A stretch of DNA of 64,000 bases from assembly GCA_963666035.2 (NCBI GenBank), contig CAXXJI010000007.1:186001-250000 (forward strand), written 5' to 3'. How positions within the stretch are numbered: the stretch's first letter is position 1; each line of letters opens with the position of its first letter. Positions 45,601-53,477 of the stretch are shown piece by piece. Both the position numbers and the translations under genes were made by a program. This DNA is from CALMFG01 sp963666035. GTDB taxonomy: Bacteria; Bacillota; Clostridia; Christensenellales; CALMFG01. The notes under the pieces are model-generated. The model was not told where the DNA came from. It did no database searches and worked only from the letters and a program-made list of their open reading frames with translations.

Positions 45601-47519
45601 CATGTAAAACTTGCTCCGTCCTCATAGTCCGGCATAGCCGCGCCACTGCTTTCAGCCCATCCCGCTAAAATATAACCAGATTTTGTCAGTTCGGTTCTAT
45701 CAGGCAAAGTAATCACTTTGCCGTCCCAGGTGGTTTCGTCCGAAAGAGTTTCATTGCCCCCGCTTTCCTCGTAGGTTAAGATATATTCTTTATAAAAATA
45801 TCCACCCGTTGCGTCGGCTTCCCAGCCCGATGGGATGCCGGAGAGGCTGTAGATTGTGCCAACACCTGTTAAGTTGCTGGCCGAAGAAGGCAGATTTGCA
45901 CCAGGTTCATGGGTGTGTGTGGATGTCTTACTGCCATATGAAAATACATTATCATGTTGCAAAAATACCGCTGCGTCCCCAGAAATATCAATACCATTGG
46001 CACACAAATCGTAACTCGTTCCGTTCATAAACACTTTGCCGCCGGTTATATCAAGGAAAATGGCCTCTGCACCATACACACCGCTGCCTTTAACCGTGCC
46101 GCCATTAATCTCAACATTCGATTCATTCTCGGATGAACCAATAGCGGGGCCAGTGCCGCTATAAGCCGTAACGGTACCGCCATTAATAACAACGTCCGCA
46201 GATCCATTCGGTCCGCCTCCGATGCCCGCTCCTCCGCCACTACCTGCTGTTGCAGTCACCGTACCTCCGTTTATCGTAATCAAGCCTACGCTTCCGCCGT
46301 CACCGCCGCCAATGCCCGCAGCATCTTGACCGCCATTGGCAATAATCGTTCCGCTATTAATAGTCAGCCCCCCCAGAATCGCATTGCCTTCAACGCCGGG
46401 GGCCCCGCTGTCACCGCCAATACCTGCAGCATATCGAGCGCTTGTACATTCTAACGACCCAGCACCCGATATGGTTGCACTGCAATACAATGGAATAAGA
46501 AAAGCTGCACCGCTGACAGAGGTTAATTCATTTGTTCCCACAAGGGTTATGTTTACATTTTTACCTACATACAGAGCAGGCGTATTTGATTGGGAGCATA
46601 CAATATTAACGTTATCTAATGTTAGGCTTTGATAATTGCCTATAAGGATGTTCACGTCTTCAGGCGTCGAAGGGTTTGAGTCAGCAATAGTTATTGAAGT
46701 AGCCGTAATGCTATATGTTGTGCCAGGCGTGCTGCCGTCAATGTCAAGGTAAATCAACTCCCATATGGCCTCAAAAGTTGTGTCATATGTCGGCATAGAA
46801 ATTGTCGCTCCGGGATTTACAGTTTGCGTGTCCGAGCCGTCATAATACTGCCAATTTTTAAGCTTGTAGTGGGTTCTAGTGATATCGCCGATATTCGGCA
46901 AAGTAATTGGTGTGTTGTAATCAGCAGAACCATCAATTTGTTCGGGGGTTCCGCCGTTTTCATCAAATGTGTAAGTATAATTATTAATCTCCCATACCGC
47001 ATAAAGTGTAGTATCGGATGTCGGCACAGTATAGGATGCGCCGGGGTCATATTCTTTCACCAGCGCTTCACTGTTCGTTGTCCAGCCAAGCAGCGTATAG
47101 CCGGTTCTTATCGTGTCCGAACCGTCCGGCAATGTAGTCGTGTTGCCTTGGTACGTTACATCATTTGGTGTGGATGTACCGCCGTTTTCGTCATAAGATA
47201 CGGTTATGGCTGTCCACCACACCGCATACATAGTGGAATCATTGCTTGGCATCGTATAACTGTCACCAAGCTCGTAGTCGAATGTGTTATCCCCGTTTGA
47301 GTCCCATCCGCGAAGAACGTATCCGGAATACGAAAAACCAGCCCCATCCGAAAGCGTCACTTCTGTTCCCTCTTCCGCCGCTTGCGGTGCGATTGTCCCC
47401 ACACCCCCGTTATTGTTGTAAGTGATGTTATAACTTGCCGCAAACGCCGATACAGGCGCCAGCATGGAAAACATTATCGCTACAACCAACATCAAGCTCA
47501 ATAACCGATTCTTTTTCAT
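39621..47519 (-). CDS. Giant secreted repeat protein (InlB-type repeats, LRR, Ig-like modules)
   Basis: 2632 residues with a signal peptide (MKKNRLLSL to AFA, about 1-28). Fifteen or so InlB B-type repeats (Flg_new family, about 65-75 residues each), most ending YAVW or YAIW, occupy about 30-1590. After the third they are interrupted by a Gly-rich beta-helix-like carbohydrate-binding block (about 255-560, with INGGTVTA repeats). Next is a BspA-like leucine-rich unit (about 1620-1710), then eight beta modules alternating two types: KWAYIS...FKVEARSxGR and YSTNGKSYK...VRTVGR. No LPXTG, SLH or C-terminal membrane helix, so it is either released or held non-covalently. Likely an adhesin or matrix protein. 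GGAGG precedes the ATG. Confidence 0.88.
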   Translation of the reverse strand: MKKNRLLSLMLVVAIMFSMLAPVSAFAASYNITYNNNGGVGTIAPQAAEEGTEVTLSDGAGFSYSGYVLRGWDSNGDNTFDYELGDSYTMPSNDSTMYAVWWTAITVSYDENGGTSTPNDVTYQGNTTTLPDGSDTIRTGYTLLGWTTNSEALVKEYDPGASYTVPTSDTTLYAVWEINNYTYTFDENGGTPEQIDGSADYNTPITLPNIGDITRTHYKLKNWQYYDGSDTQTVNPGATISMPTYDTTFEAIWELIYLDIDGSTPGTTYSITATSITIADSNPSTPEDVNILIGNYQSLTLDNVNIVCSQSNTPALYVGKNVNITLVGTNELTSVSGAAFLIPLYCSATISGAGSLECTSARYAAGIGGDSGAPGVEGNAILGGLTINSGTIIANGGQDAAGIGGGDGGSVGLITINGGTVTATAGSGGGAGIGGGPNGSADVVINGGTVTAYSGTGPAIGSSENESNVEINGGTVKGSGVYGAEAIFLDITGGKVFMNGTSYDLCANGIDISGDAAVFLQHDNVFSYGSKTSTHTHEPGANLPSSASNLTGVGTIYSLSGIPSGWEADATGGYFYKEYILTYEESGGNETLSDETTWDGKVITLPDRTELTKSGYILAGWAESSGAAMPDYEDGASFTCSYGDVILYAVWKTPVNLTYEENGGTPELTDVVGYEGKQVRLPYSLNIQKEGYVLSGWTTDSAALVKEYDPAAFYTMTATNTMLYAVWELPTHYLYFDEQGGNETLSYESFTNGQEITLPNVEDLTKAGYRLSGWANSSGAIVPDYEPGGTFIGGDVDVTLYAVWEEVYTLYFDENGGSPDLENIDFVEDEEITLPDTNDVTMTNYYLAGWSESSSASTVDYASGGTYTGGSADDTLYAVWVSGYSLTFEEEGGAPEQTDLILGMGEETTLPTAAELTKDGYDLIGFAEYSPSFPPSGTPTSADIDYDPGETFTMQISDVVLYAVWGTKVTVSYDANGGTGTIPAEAGYDGKEYSLPGNSDGMSKTGYSLAGWSVISTDVEPDYWSHATYTMGAGDVTLYAIWEQEEYTLFYEENGGSPSLSNPSLYYGDEVTLPAAGDLTQSDSHLVGWDEDEYAVSPTFEPGAMFTMPADDVILYAIWADGEYLIEYDEQGGTPEQTDVWANDSDLITLPGTEDISRGTDTLLGWSIDSEDTNPDDEPGDTYYVSGDAVLYAIWQGNNTLTYELDGGDPVGPSNQQNFVLGEGLTLWGEDDVWREGYRLYGWSTTEGGEYDYLPGETITAPEADFTLYAVWGKAIYFVNYYDNDGSDQGYGWDSFFYDDYDNSVLKDRTEIIRSGYMLAGWTLTYGTSSIDYEEGANISMPASNLDLFAVWEEYTYTLYFDEKGGTEVDDIPVAGDTSAGAWIQLPDNGDITKAGYYLLGWSLADDDMIDPGDYNPGDYHIMENQDLTLFAVWREATEIDYNENGGYEILENAVQTYSGESVQLPDNIDLTKRGYILHGWVDEAVSTNIYAPGEWIAYPDADISLRAIWKTRASGVTQYEDFEGSTPTSHVVNTSYLFYSGYKGTAPDVVIPTSVTTPNYTYENLTMIGPSALTKNTRVKTVEIASGYTTIGNFAFADNPYLTVVKIPASVTSIGVDAFAGNAASFAIEGELGSYAQTYADANGIPFRLDVEGMLTTTLNKTSPDKGGSNGVATFEPTITGIPEGMTARYTLKYSINGGTAFTICSGYSDNEWVPGSELTFTFPQQTRDYTYTFEMDVTLEGVQGQDTSDREQVMVYACMPLNSVTLDTVGDTSSHQVVPIDGIELSAAAVNEDCYSETPTYRFAYRRQGSTKWAYISKAFSESNTIQFVPKTEGVYYFKVEAQSLGRKTKAGDVWDYDYTAYALSKTAEPVKGIYNLTSDKKDYLNGETVTLTMDVTQNFAEDDVEYLMLYSTNGKSFKPFSKVYTPLTIDSGETEIDVPTLPLVKKDTIYYLKVQVRTVGRLEKLPDAYAITQVEFKTAHPVEVGEVGVTHVGSDDLEQQIDATGIVLVADFRPDTEYRFGYQKFGTTKWAYVSSRWSNYNEITFVPKTDGRYRFCVEARSITRKTIDTISEATEYYGLYVASLGAKSARISADPVDYINDIAGNDIEITFSAEGNSTDSYDIRYTYSTNGRSYRVIPGYDWTTQGTTNPIVDESKTLTLPAIRSDSHYYIRIEVKTTGHFATDVFDTTEVDVRMVQPLTSMDSFVSDAEDGVKLLPLAGNTLILTAEANAEATYKFYYRLEGASKWSLISSRYVVDNQAFFRPKKEGAYEFKAEAIALGRVSKTADVSLELSEAVDIWFTSLPAETCEMDVADDDYDFIIGLETEMDLSIFATGNEAGLEYQIVYSTNDGKSYKTLSAWQSLTTSAIFDDMVSCTLPAARRDTRYLIKAQVRSVGRTKSDTESEAKEIWMLKEERNVTTGISIPLESYEYTDTITAQIFISEPVVSGDVEYQLQYSTDNRKWKNLHAHDWTIYNDGGADYILVNLNLAEINGDTLVYIKVNAHMKNSTKIEDFAIDSFMVYNIAPLTSVNLSATLNSTDESITLEALANGGAGHTREYMYSYAMAGQKKTTWIAISSWVESDTVTFTPSFSGDYLFKVEARSKGRLKADVEDVATNEDNGYYLKSVLE

Positions 47520-47840
47520 CCCTCTTGTCCTCCAAAAATATTTTCTATCTCATTATCAATTTCCTTGTTTTTGTCGCCATATTGCTCTGTTTACACCTTA
47601 TTTTCGATTAAATAAATAATAAAGTCTACTCTCTAATATTAAGAAAATACTAAGAATACATATCGTAATTTCAGATATGATTTTCATATTTTGCAAAAGA
47701 AGCTCGGCCAAAAGAAGCTCGGCGTGTTTGATGAAAAACTATATTTTATGTATATATTAATATATATACATAATGAATATAGCATTTCAGCCTCCCTGAT
47801 TCAACCTAGTTCCACAAATAATACATTTTTATTTAATTTA
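47520..47840. other. Intergenic region upstream of giant gene
   Basis: AT-rich; holds the ribosome site of the giant gene near 47530 and a 15-base tandem repeat (AAAAGAAGCTCGGC, about 47695-47725). No gene recognised. Confidence 0.5.
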
Positions 47841-48201
47841 GGGTTCTGTTGCAAACTTTTTAATATTCACTCCACATGTTATAATTATAACAATTTTGCT
47901 ATTGATTGGGGACATAAATAATGAAAAATATATTCAAATGGAAGCAGTATCATTCTGAAATAATCATTCTTTGTGTTCGTTGGTATCTAAAATATCCACT
48001 TTCTTATCGAAATCTTCAAGAAATGATGCAAGAACGTGGATTGAATATCAATTATACAACAATCTACCGCTGGGTACTTGAATACTCGCCTGAATTAAAT
48101 CGAGGTTTGAGAAAACATCTGAAACAGACTGGCGATTCTTGGAGAGTTGATGAGACTTATATAAAACTTAATGGGAAATGGATGTATCTCTATCGTGCTG
48201 T
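47841..48201 (+). pseudogene. IS6-family element, 5' fragment disrupted by IS copy B
   Basis: GGGTTCTGTTGCAAACTTTT at 47841 is an IS6 left end. A transposase frame from 47921 runs 93 codons (HTH, then DSWRVDETYIK with the first catalytic Asp) and reads into IS copy B at 48202 after YLYRAV. The missing 3' half is not found beyond copy B, so the locus was deleted or rearranged after insertion. It is homologous to the intact IS6 at 27090 but clearly divergent. Confidence 0.88.
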
Positions 48202-49685
48202 GAGCAGTTTCGGGTCAAACCCTAAAAACCCGCAGAAAAAGGCACTTGAAAGTGCCTTTTTGCATGTATCAAATTCGCAGTTTTTAAGGTTTCAAGCTTA
48301 TGATATGATTATCGGATGAATTTGAGAGAAAATTACTTTGTTAAGCTGTTGAAATACATGAAAAACGTGTATCACATCGACAGGCAAATAGAGCAAATAA
48401 CCGATAATCGTTTAAATCCGACATACAAAACGTCACAGATCATTTCACTGGTTTTAGTCGGGTTCCTGCTAAGGATAAGAAGTTTCAACCAGTTGAACTA
48501 TTTGATCAAAGCCGGAGAATTTAACAATATTTATGCATATGAAGACCAGATTCCAAAGATTGATGTCATTAGGAGCTCACTGAAATCAATAAACCTGAAT
48601 ACACTGCGCCGAATTAATCAGAGAGTGATACGAAAAGCGGTCAGAAACAAAGTATATAATGAAGGAACAATTGATGGTTATACCGTAGCAGCCATAGACG
48701 GGACCAATCTTTTCAATAGGAAGAAACCTTCTTGCGATGATTGCATTTATACCGTTAGACGCGGAAAGATATATTACGCACACGCCTGTACCGTCATGTC
48801 ATTGATCGGTGAAGGCGCAAATCTGGTTATAGATTATGAGATGGTTAAGCACCGCGAGCAAGCCAATGATACCGGCGAAGGAGAGCTGATTGCCGGCAAA
48901 AGGCTACTAAACAAAGCGGTTTCTACGCACAAAGGACTTATTGATGTCGTTACTTACGATGCACTCGCATGCAATTCAGTGTTTCTGAATGAATGCCTAA
49001 ATCTAAACATAGATGCAGTTATCAGAGTCAAGGACAATTACAATCTGGCGATTAGAAAAGTTAAGAGAGAGACAAACACAAAACGGTCAACTAGAATCTG
49101 GCGCGATGGCGATTATGAAATCACAGCATTTGAGTCCATCTTCAATATGGATGGTGTTGATGCTCCGTTGCGGTATGTCAAATTCGCCAAGAAAAAAAGC
49201 AATGGCGAAAGATCCCAAGTATTGATTGTCACAACGGCATTGGATATGAATGTAAAGACGCTATACAGAATAATGAAAGCACGTTGGAATATCGAAAATC
49301 AGGTATTCAACAATCTGAAGAATCATGCCAATATGGATCATTGTTTTGTTCATGGCGGCAACGCGGTTGAAGCGATTCTGTATTTGATGTTTATCGCATC
49401 TAATCTTTTTCAATTATTTAAAACCAGGCGACTGAAGAATCATGTGCCGATACAGATTGAATTAGTCAGACTATTGCACAGAGGGTTATACCAAGCAAAT
49501 AGAAAAACAATTGCATTTCTGAACACAACCTAATCAAAATACAACTGAATATTGAACATCCAAGATGCTTGATTCTGGGGAGGGGGAAGGACTATCCATT
49601 CGGGTATTTTGTTAAGATATTTTGCCATCATATATGAAAAATATGGTAGAATGATATCGATTATTGAGCAAACGCGAAACTGCTC
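48202..49685 (+). mobile_element. IS4-like insertion sequence, copy B (1484 bp)
   Basis: Same ends (GAGCAGTTTCGGG / CGCGAAACTGCTC) and same 1484-bp length as copy A, and the same orientation. Just inside the left end a perfect GGCACTT-GAA-AAGTGCC hairpin with a T-run (48238-48262) forms a transcription stop. No target duplication can be seen because the right flank is not the other half of the interrupted IS6 gene. Confidence 0.92.
48316..49533 (+). CDS. IS4-superfamily DDE transposase, copy B
   Basis: 405 residues, intact, with the same DDE motifs as copy A (AAIDGTNLF, VTYDALACN, RWNIENQVF). The stop is followed by about 150 bases of conserved non-coding end, which is also what survives in the two remnants at 50146 and 57395. 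Confidence 0.92.
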   Translation: MNLRENYFVKLLKYMKNVYHIDRQIEQITDNRLNPTYKTSQIISLVLVGFLLRIRSFNQLNYLIKAGEFNNIYAYEDQIPKIDVIRSSLKSINLNTLRRINQRVIRKAVRNKVYNEGTIDGYTVAAIDGTNLFNRKKPSCDDCIYTVRRGKIYYAHACTVMSLIGEGANLVIDYEMVKHREQANDTGEGELIAGKRLLNKAVSTHKGLIDVVTYDALACNSVFLNECLNLNIDAVIRVKDNYNLAIRKVKRETNTKRSTRIWRDGDYEITAFESIFNMDGVDAPLRYVKFAKKKSNGERSQVLIVTTALDMNVKTLYRIMKARWNIENQVFNNLKNHANMDHCFVHGGNAVEAILYLMFIASNLFQLFKTRRLKNHVPIQIELVRLLHRGLYQANRKTIAFLNTT

Positions 49686-49949
49686 GATAAATAAGTGATT
49701 CTAAGAAAGAAATATACTGATAACGTATCGAAATGATACGTTTTTTAATTGTCGACTTCATAAATTAAAATGTAGGCGAGAATGCATTCAAATCAGAAGT
49801 TAGTGATCATTTTCAACAACTATTTTGAAACGAGATCCGGAATTTTTCTTAAAACGAGCATCAAGATTTGAAGCAAGATATCTTTTTTAGAAGTCTTTTA
49901 ACAACAAGAAGACATGTTTATAAAATGATGGTTTAGAAAAAAACTAAGC
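49686..49949. other. AT-rich spacer without recognised gene
   Basis: Contains a small hairpin (AACGTATCGAAATGATACGTTTTTT, 49726-49746) with a T-run. Otherwise nothing recognised; possibly degraded IS sequence. Confidence 0.5.
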
Positions 49950-50044
49950 TGTGGACCTCAAAAATAAAATCGAAAGTGAAAAAGCAAAAAAATAAGTACA
50001 AATGTTCATCAAAAAATTATTCATTTTTATTTTTGAGGTTGACA
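49950..50044. repeat. 95-bp MITE-like element with 20-bp inverted ends
   Basis: TGTGGACCTCAAAAATAAAA at the left and TTTTTATTTTTGAGGTTGACA at the right are near-perfect inverted repeats only 95 bases apart, with an A-rich interior. The same end, TGTCGACCTCAAAAATAAAAA, flanks the truncated integrase-core transposase at 39321-39341. It looks like an internally deleted, non-autonomous derivative of that IS. Confidence 0.65.
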
Positions 50045-50069
50045 GGGAAAGTGTATCTATTCCTGCTAT

Positions 50070-50146
50070 CCATAAAGATATTTTGCGATACTTTATGAAA
50101 AATATGGTAGAATATTATCAATTACTGAGTAAACGCGAAACTGCTC
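50070..50146 (+). mobile_element. Right-end remnant of IS4-like element
   Basis: About 75 bases match the non-coding right end of copies A and B, from AAAGATATTTTGC to GCGAAACTGCTC. It abuts and provides the last two bases of the dnaJ-like stop codon on the other strand. Confidence 0.8.
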
Positions 50147-51068
50147 AATGGTTGGCCTCTTTCATTTTCATATACAATTCTTTCATTTTGCCGCTTAGCG
50201 TCCTCGGGTTAACGATTCTAACCTTTATATATAGATCCCCCTGTTTGTTCCGGGCGGGATAGCCCATGCCAACGACTCGGATTTTGCTTCCGGCCTGAAC
50301 GTTTTCGGGAATTTTAACGTCAATGTTTCCGCTAAGAGTATTGATGCGAACAAGGCTCCCGAGCGCAGCATCCCAAGGGAAAATATCGAGTGTCATTTCA
50401 AGATCGTCACCGTTTGGCGTATATTGAGAACTTGCTTTCATTCGAACAATTAAATGCAAATCTCCACTGTGCCCGCCGCCTTCGCCTGAATATCCTTGTC
50501 CTTTTAAGCGTATTTTTTCTCCGTTGCGAACACCTTTTGGGATTTTGAAAGTGAAATTGCGAACGCCTTGATGAGTTTGAAGAGAGATTTTCTTTTCAAC
50601 GCCAACGGCACCTTCTTCCGGCGTTATCTCAATCTCCGCCTCAATGTTTTCACCGTTATAAATTGTGTTGGCAGTTGTTGTTCTTTGGCCACCAAACAAA
50701 TCATTAATATCAAAACCACCGCTTCTGCCTGAAAAAAACATATTGAAAAAATCGCTATAGTCATCACCGCCTTCGCTGCTGTATCGATACTGCTTGGTAT
50801 TTTTATAGCCATATTGTGATGGGTTAAATTCCTGCCCAGCATTAAACTGCGGTTGGCGTATTAGCTCATCATACTTTTTGCGCTTTTCAGGATCTTTTAA
50901 AACTTCAAAGGCTTCGTTAATCTCTTTAAATTTATCTTCTGATTTCTTATTACCCTTATTCTTATCGGGATGATGAAGCTTTGCGAGCTCACGGAAGGCT
51001 TTTTTAATCTCCTCTTGTGAAGCATCATTAGTTACACCGATGTCTTTATAATAATCTTTAGTTTGCAT
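50145..51068 (-). CDS. CbpA-type DnaJ family protein
   Basis: 307 residues. J domain at 1-70 with the HPD motif (LHHPDKNKG), a Gly/Phe/Tyr-rich linker (about 75-130), then DnaJ C-terminal domains I and II (about 135-290). There is no Cys-rich zinc finger, hence CbpA/DjlA-like type II. It would stimulate DnaK ATPase. The stop codon TGA is formed by T from the gene plus GA from an IS right end, so the native C-terminus may have been trimmed. It lies 13 bases after the PAS-GGDEF-HD-GYP gene. Confidence 0.88.
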   Translation of the reverse strand: MQTKDYYKDIGVTNDASQEEIKKAFRELAKLHHPDKNKGNKKSEDKFKEINEAFEVLKDPEKRKKYDELIRQPQFNAGQEFNPSQYGYKNTKQYRYSSEGGDDYSDFFNMFFSGRSGGFDINDLFGGQRTTTANTIYNGENIEAEIEITPEEGAVGVEKKISLQTHQGVRNFTFKIPKGVRNGEKIRLKGQGYSGEGGGHSGDLHLIVRMKASSQYTPNGDDLEMTLDIFPWDAALGSLVRINTLSGNIDVKIPENVQAGSKIRVVGMGYPARNKQGDLYIKVRIVNPRTLSGKMKELYMKMKEANH

Positions 51069-51081
51069 TTCTTTTGACTCC

Positions 51082-53055
51082 TTATAGAATCTGAGGCAGA
51101 ACCTGATTGATAAAAATTATAACAACTTCTGAATCAAACTGGGAATTGGAACATCTGAGTAATTCGCGGGCTGCTTCTTCATAACTTAATTTAACTTTGT
51201 ATGGTCTATCGCTTGTCATAGCATCAAAGGAATCAGCCACAGCAATGATTCTAGCTTCTATTGGGATTTGATCTCCTTTTAGTCCGAACGGATAGCCTTT
51301 CCCATCCCAACGTTCATGATGTGCGCGAACATGATTTGCGATATTTGAAAAATCAACGGAAGCATTTAAAATTCGCCATCCGCTTTCAGGATGATTCTTG
51401 ATGGTAACCCATTCGTCTTTGGTTAATGGACTTCTTTTATTCAAAATGCCCTCTTCAATGCTGATTTTCCCTATATCATGAACTAGCCCTGCCGTTCGCA
51501 TTTCATCTACATCGTCTTGATCAAAACTCATTTGCTGTGCGATCGCTTCGCAAATTCTGCTAACACGCATAGAATGTGCAGATTCGCGATTGCTCTTTTC
51601 AAATAAGGTTTTCATGATGATGTCGATAGTTTTAGAATGCGTGCTAGATCGTTGGTTGAATTTATGTTTATACATATGATTTTCGGCTATGGCTAAAACG
51701 GCAAGCAGATTTTCGCTTTTATGCACTTTTACTGCATATCCAAATGAAATGGATAGCTCAATGCCTGAAAGCTTTGTTTTTGATGCAGTTTTTTGAATAC
51801 GGGATATGATTTCTACCGTTTCTGATTCATCGGTGTTATGTATGATCGCGATAAATTCATCGCCACCAAATCGAATAATAGAGCTACCGCTAGGGCAAGT
51901 AGACTGTATTATTTCTGCCGCATTTCTTAGTAGATTATCGCCCATAGAATGTCCAAACGTGTCGTTAATAATTTTAAGACCATTAAGATCCCCCATGATA
52001 ATGGAAATCGGGAGATTCTCCTCTGTATCAAATGTTTTGATGTGATCTTCAAAAAACCGACGGTTGTATAGGTCGGTGAGCTGATCATGATAACCTAAAT
52101 ACACTAAACTTTCTTCAAGGTTTTTTTGTTTTGAGATGTCTTGAACAACACCGACTAATTTGACTATTTTTCCTCTGTCGTCGGTTTCTGCTACGGCTTT
52201 TGAATGGATATGTTTTTCCTCTCCGAGTTTCTCTGTTCGAATTTTGATTTGCACATCATAATCCCCTTTTCCAGAAAGCAAACCCATATGCGCATTCTTT
52301 ATCTTTTCTCGATATTCTGGTAGAACCAATTTTTGCACTCTTTCAAAGGCTAGAAATGAGCCATCCGTTTCAATGCCATAGATTTTTGAAGCCTCTGCTG
52401 AACCCCAAATTAAATTGGTTCTTAAATCTAGTTCCCAATTCCCCACTTGCGCAAGCGCCTGCGCTGCGATTAAGCGTTTTTCGTTTGTTCTTTGAGTTTC
52501 TTCGGCTTGCTTCAAAACTGTAATATCACTAATAATAACCCTGCACAGCGGTGAACCATTTTCTTCTGCTAAAGAAGCGCTTATACGAGCCCAAAATGTT
52601 GAGCCATTTTTCTTAACCATACGAAGTTCACATGATTGTGTAATTGATGTTTCAAATAGTTTTCTTCTTTTTAGGTAATAGATGTCTTGATCCTCTTCAC
52701 TAATCCATTTAGTCAGGCTTTTTTTTATAAGCGCGGATTTTGAGAGACCAAGCATTTTTGCTACTGTCAAATTTGCCTCAACAACTATTCCTTTTTCGGA
52801 TAAAATTAAGTAGCCTTCCGGTGCCAAGTCGTAAAGAGAAAAATAACGCATTCTAGCTTCGTTCAACTCTTCTTGGAGCTTTAGTAGTTCTTCGTTCTGC
52901 AATTCAAGCTCTATTTGATGCACTCTAAGGTTATGAATAAGTTTACCGGTTTCCACAGGTGAAATATTCTCTATATCTTCATCACGAAAATATTTTTTAT
53001 TAGGAGCTTTTTTTTCAGCAAGTAATTTTAAAGTTTTTTTATCCATAATTGACAT
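51082..53055 (-). CDS. PAS-PAS-GGDEF-HD-GYP signalling protein
   Basis: 657 residues. A short coiled coil (about 40-75) is followed by PAS 1 (about 75-195), PAS 2 with PAC (about 200-320), GGDEF (about 330-475, motif RFGGDEF intact) and HD-GYP (about 480-657, with HDIGKI, HHERWDGKGYP and the DSFDAMTSDRPY helix). No RxxD inhibition site lies before GGDEF. It could both make and degrade cyclic dinucleotide. No membrane segment, so a cytoplasmic sensor. ATG 53055 or 53046 are both possible starts. Next to a CheB-CheR-PAS protein, it may be part of one sensory unit. Confidence 0.9.
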   Translation of the reverse strand: MSIMDKKTLKLLAEKKAPNKKYFRDEDIENISPVETGKLIHNLRVHQIELELQNEELLKLQEELNEARMRYFSLYDLAPEGYLILSEKGIVVEANLTVAKMLGLSKSALIKKSLTKWISEEDQDIYYLKRRKLFETSITQSCELRMVKKNGSTFWARISASLAEENGSPLCRVIISDITVLKQAEETQRTNEKRLIAAQALAQVGNWELDLRTNLIWGSAEASKIYGIETDGSFLAFERVQKLVLPEYREKIKNAHMGLLSGKGDYDVQIKIRTEKLGEEKHIHSKAVAETDDRGKIVKLVGVVQDISKQKNLEESLVYLGYHDQLTDLYNRRFFEDHIKTFDTEENLPISIIMGDLNGLKIINDTFGHSMGDNLLRNAAEIIQSTCPSGSSIIRFGGDEFIAIIHNTDESETVEIISRIQKTASKTKLSGIELSISFGYAVKVHKSENLLAVLAIAENHMYKHKFNQRSSTHSKTIDIIMKTLFEKSNRESAHSMRVSRICEAIAQQMSFDQDDVDEMRTAGLVHDIGKISIEEGILNKRSPLTKDEWVTIKNHPESGWRILNASVDFSNIANHVRAHHERWDGKGYPFGLKGDQIPIEARIIAVADSFDAMTSDRPYKVKLSYEEAARELLRCSNSQFDSEVVIIFINQVLPQIL

Positions 53056-53477
53056 TTTCCTTAGTAATATATAATTACCCTTATTGTAATTTAATAAACC
53101 GCAGGTATTAAATTCAAGATTCGCATTGAAGTTTCGTAGTGCAATTTTTCCAATATGAGATACTGACTAATTTTGAAATTTGTAGTATGTAATGGCAAAA
53201 GGATTTAGAAAAGGTGGTGAGAAACCTCTATGCAAGTAACAATTTCCAAATCTTTGGTGAGATGCAGGTTTTTGTTGAAAGCTTATTTAAAGTACAAAGC
53301 AACCTAGAATATTATACCACACTTGAATATATTTGTTTTGCGTTAGCACGCGCTTGGGGAATTCCTTTGAATAAGAGCCCTATTTTCTAAACTTGGCAGA
53401 AGCAAAGTAAAACCCATCTTTCGTTTCCATAATAGGATAAAAGATGGGTTTAGTGTCATCGTTTATGAAATTTATTA
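53056..53477. other. Intergenic region with one terminator
   Basis: No gene recognised. It contains the start region of the GGDEF/HD-GYP gene and the terminator of the CheB-CheR fusion. Confidence 0.5.
53409..53451 (-). terminator. Terminator of cheB-cheR-PAS gene
   Basis: AAACCCATCTTT pairs perfectly with AAAGATGGGTTT around a 19-base loop; on the minus strand a short T/A tract follows. Confidence 0.65.
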
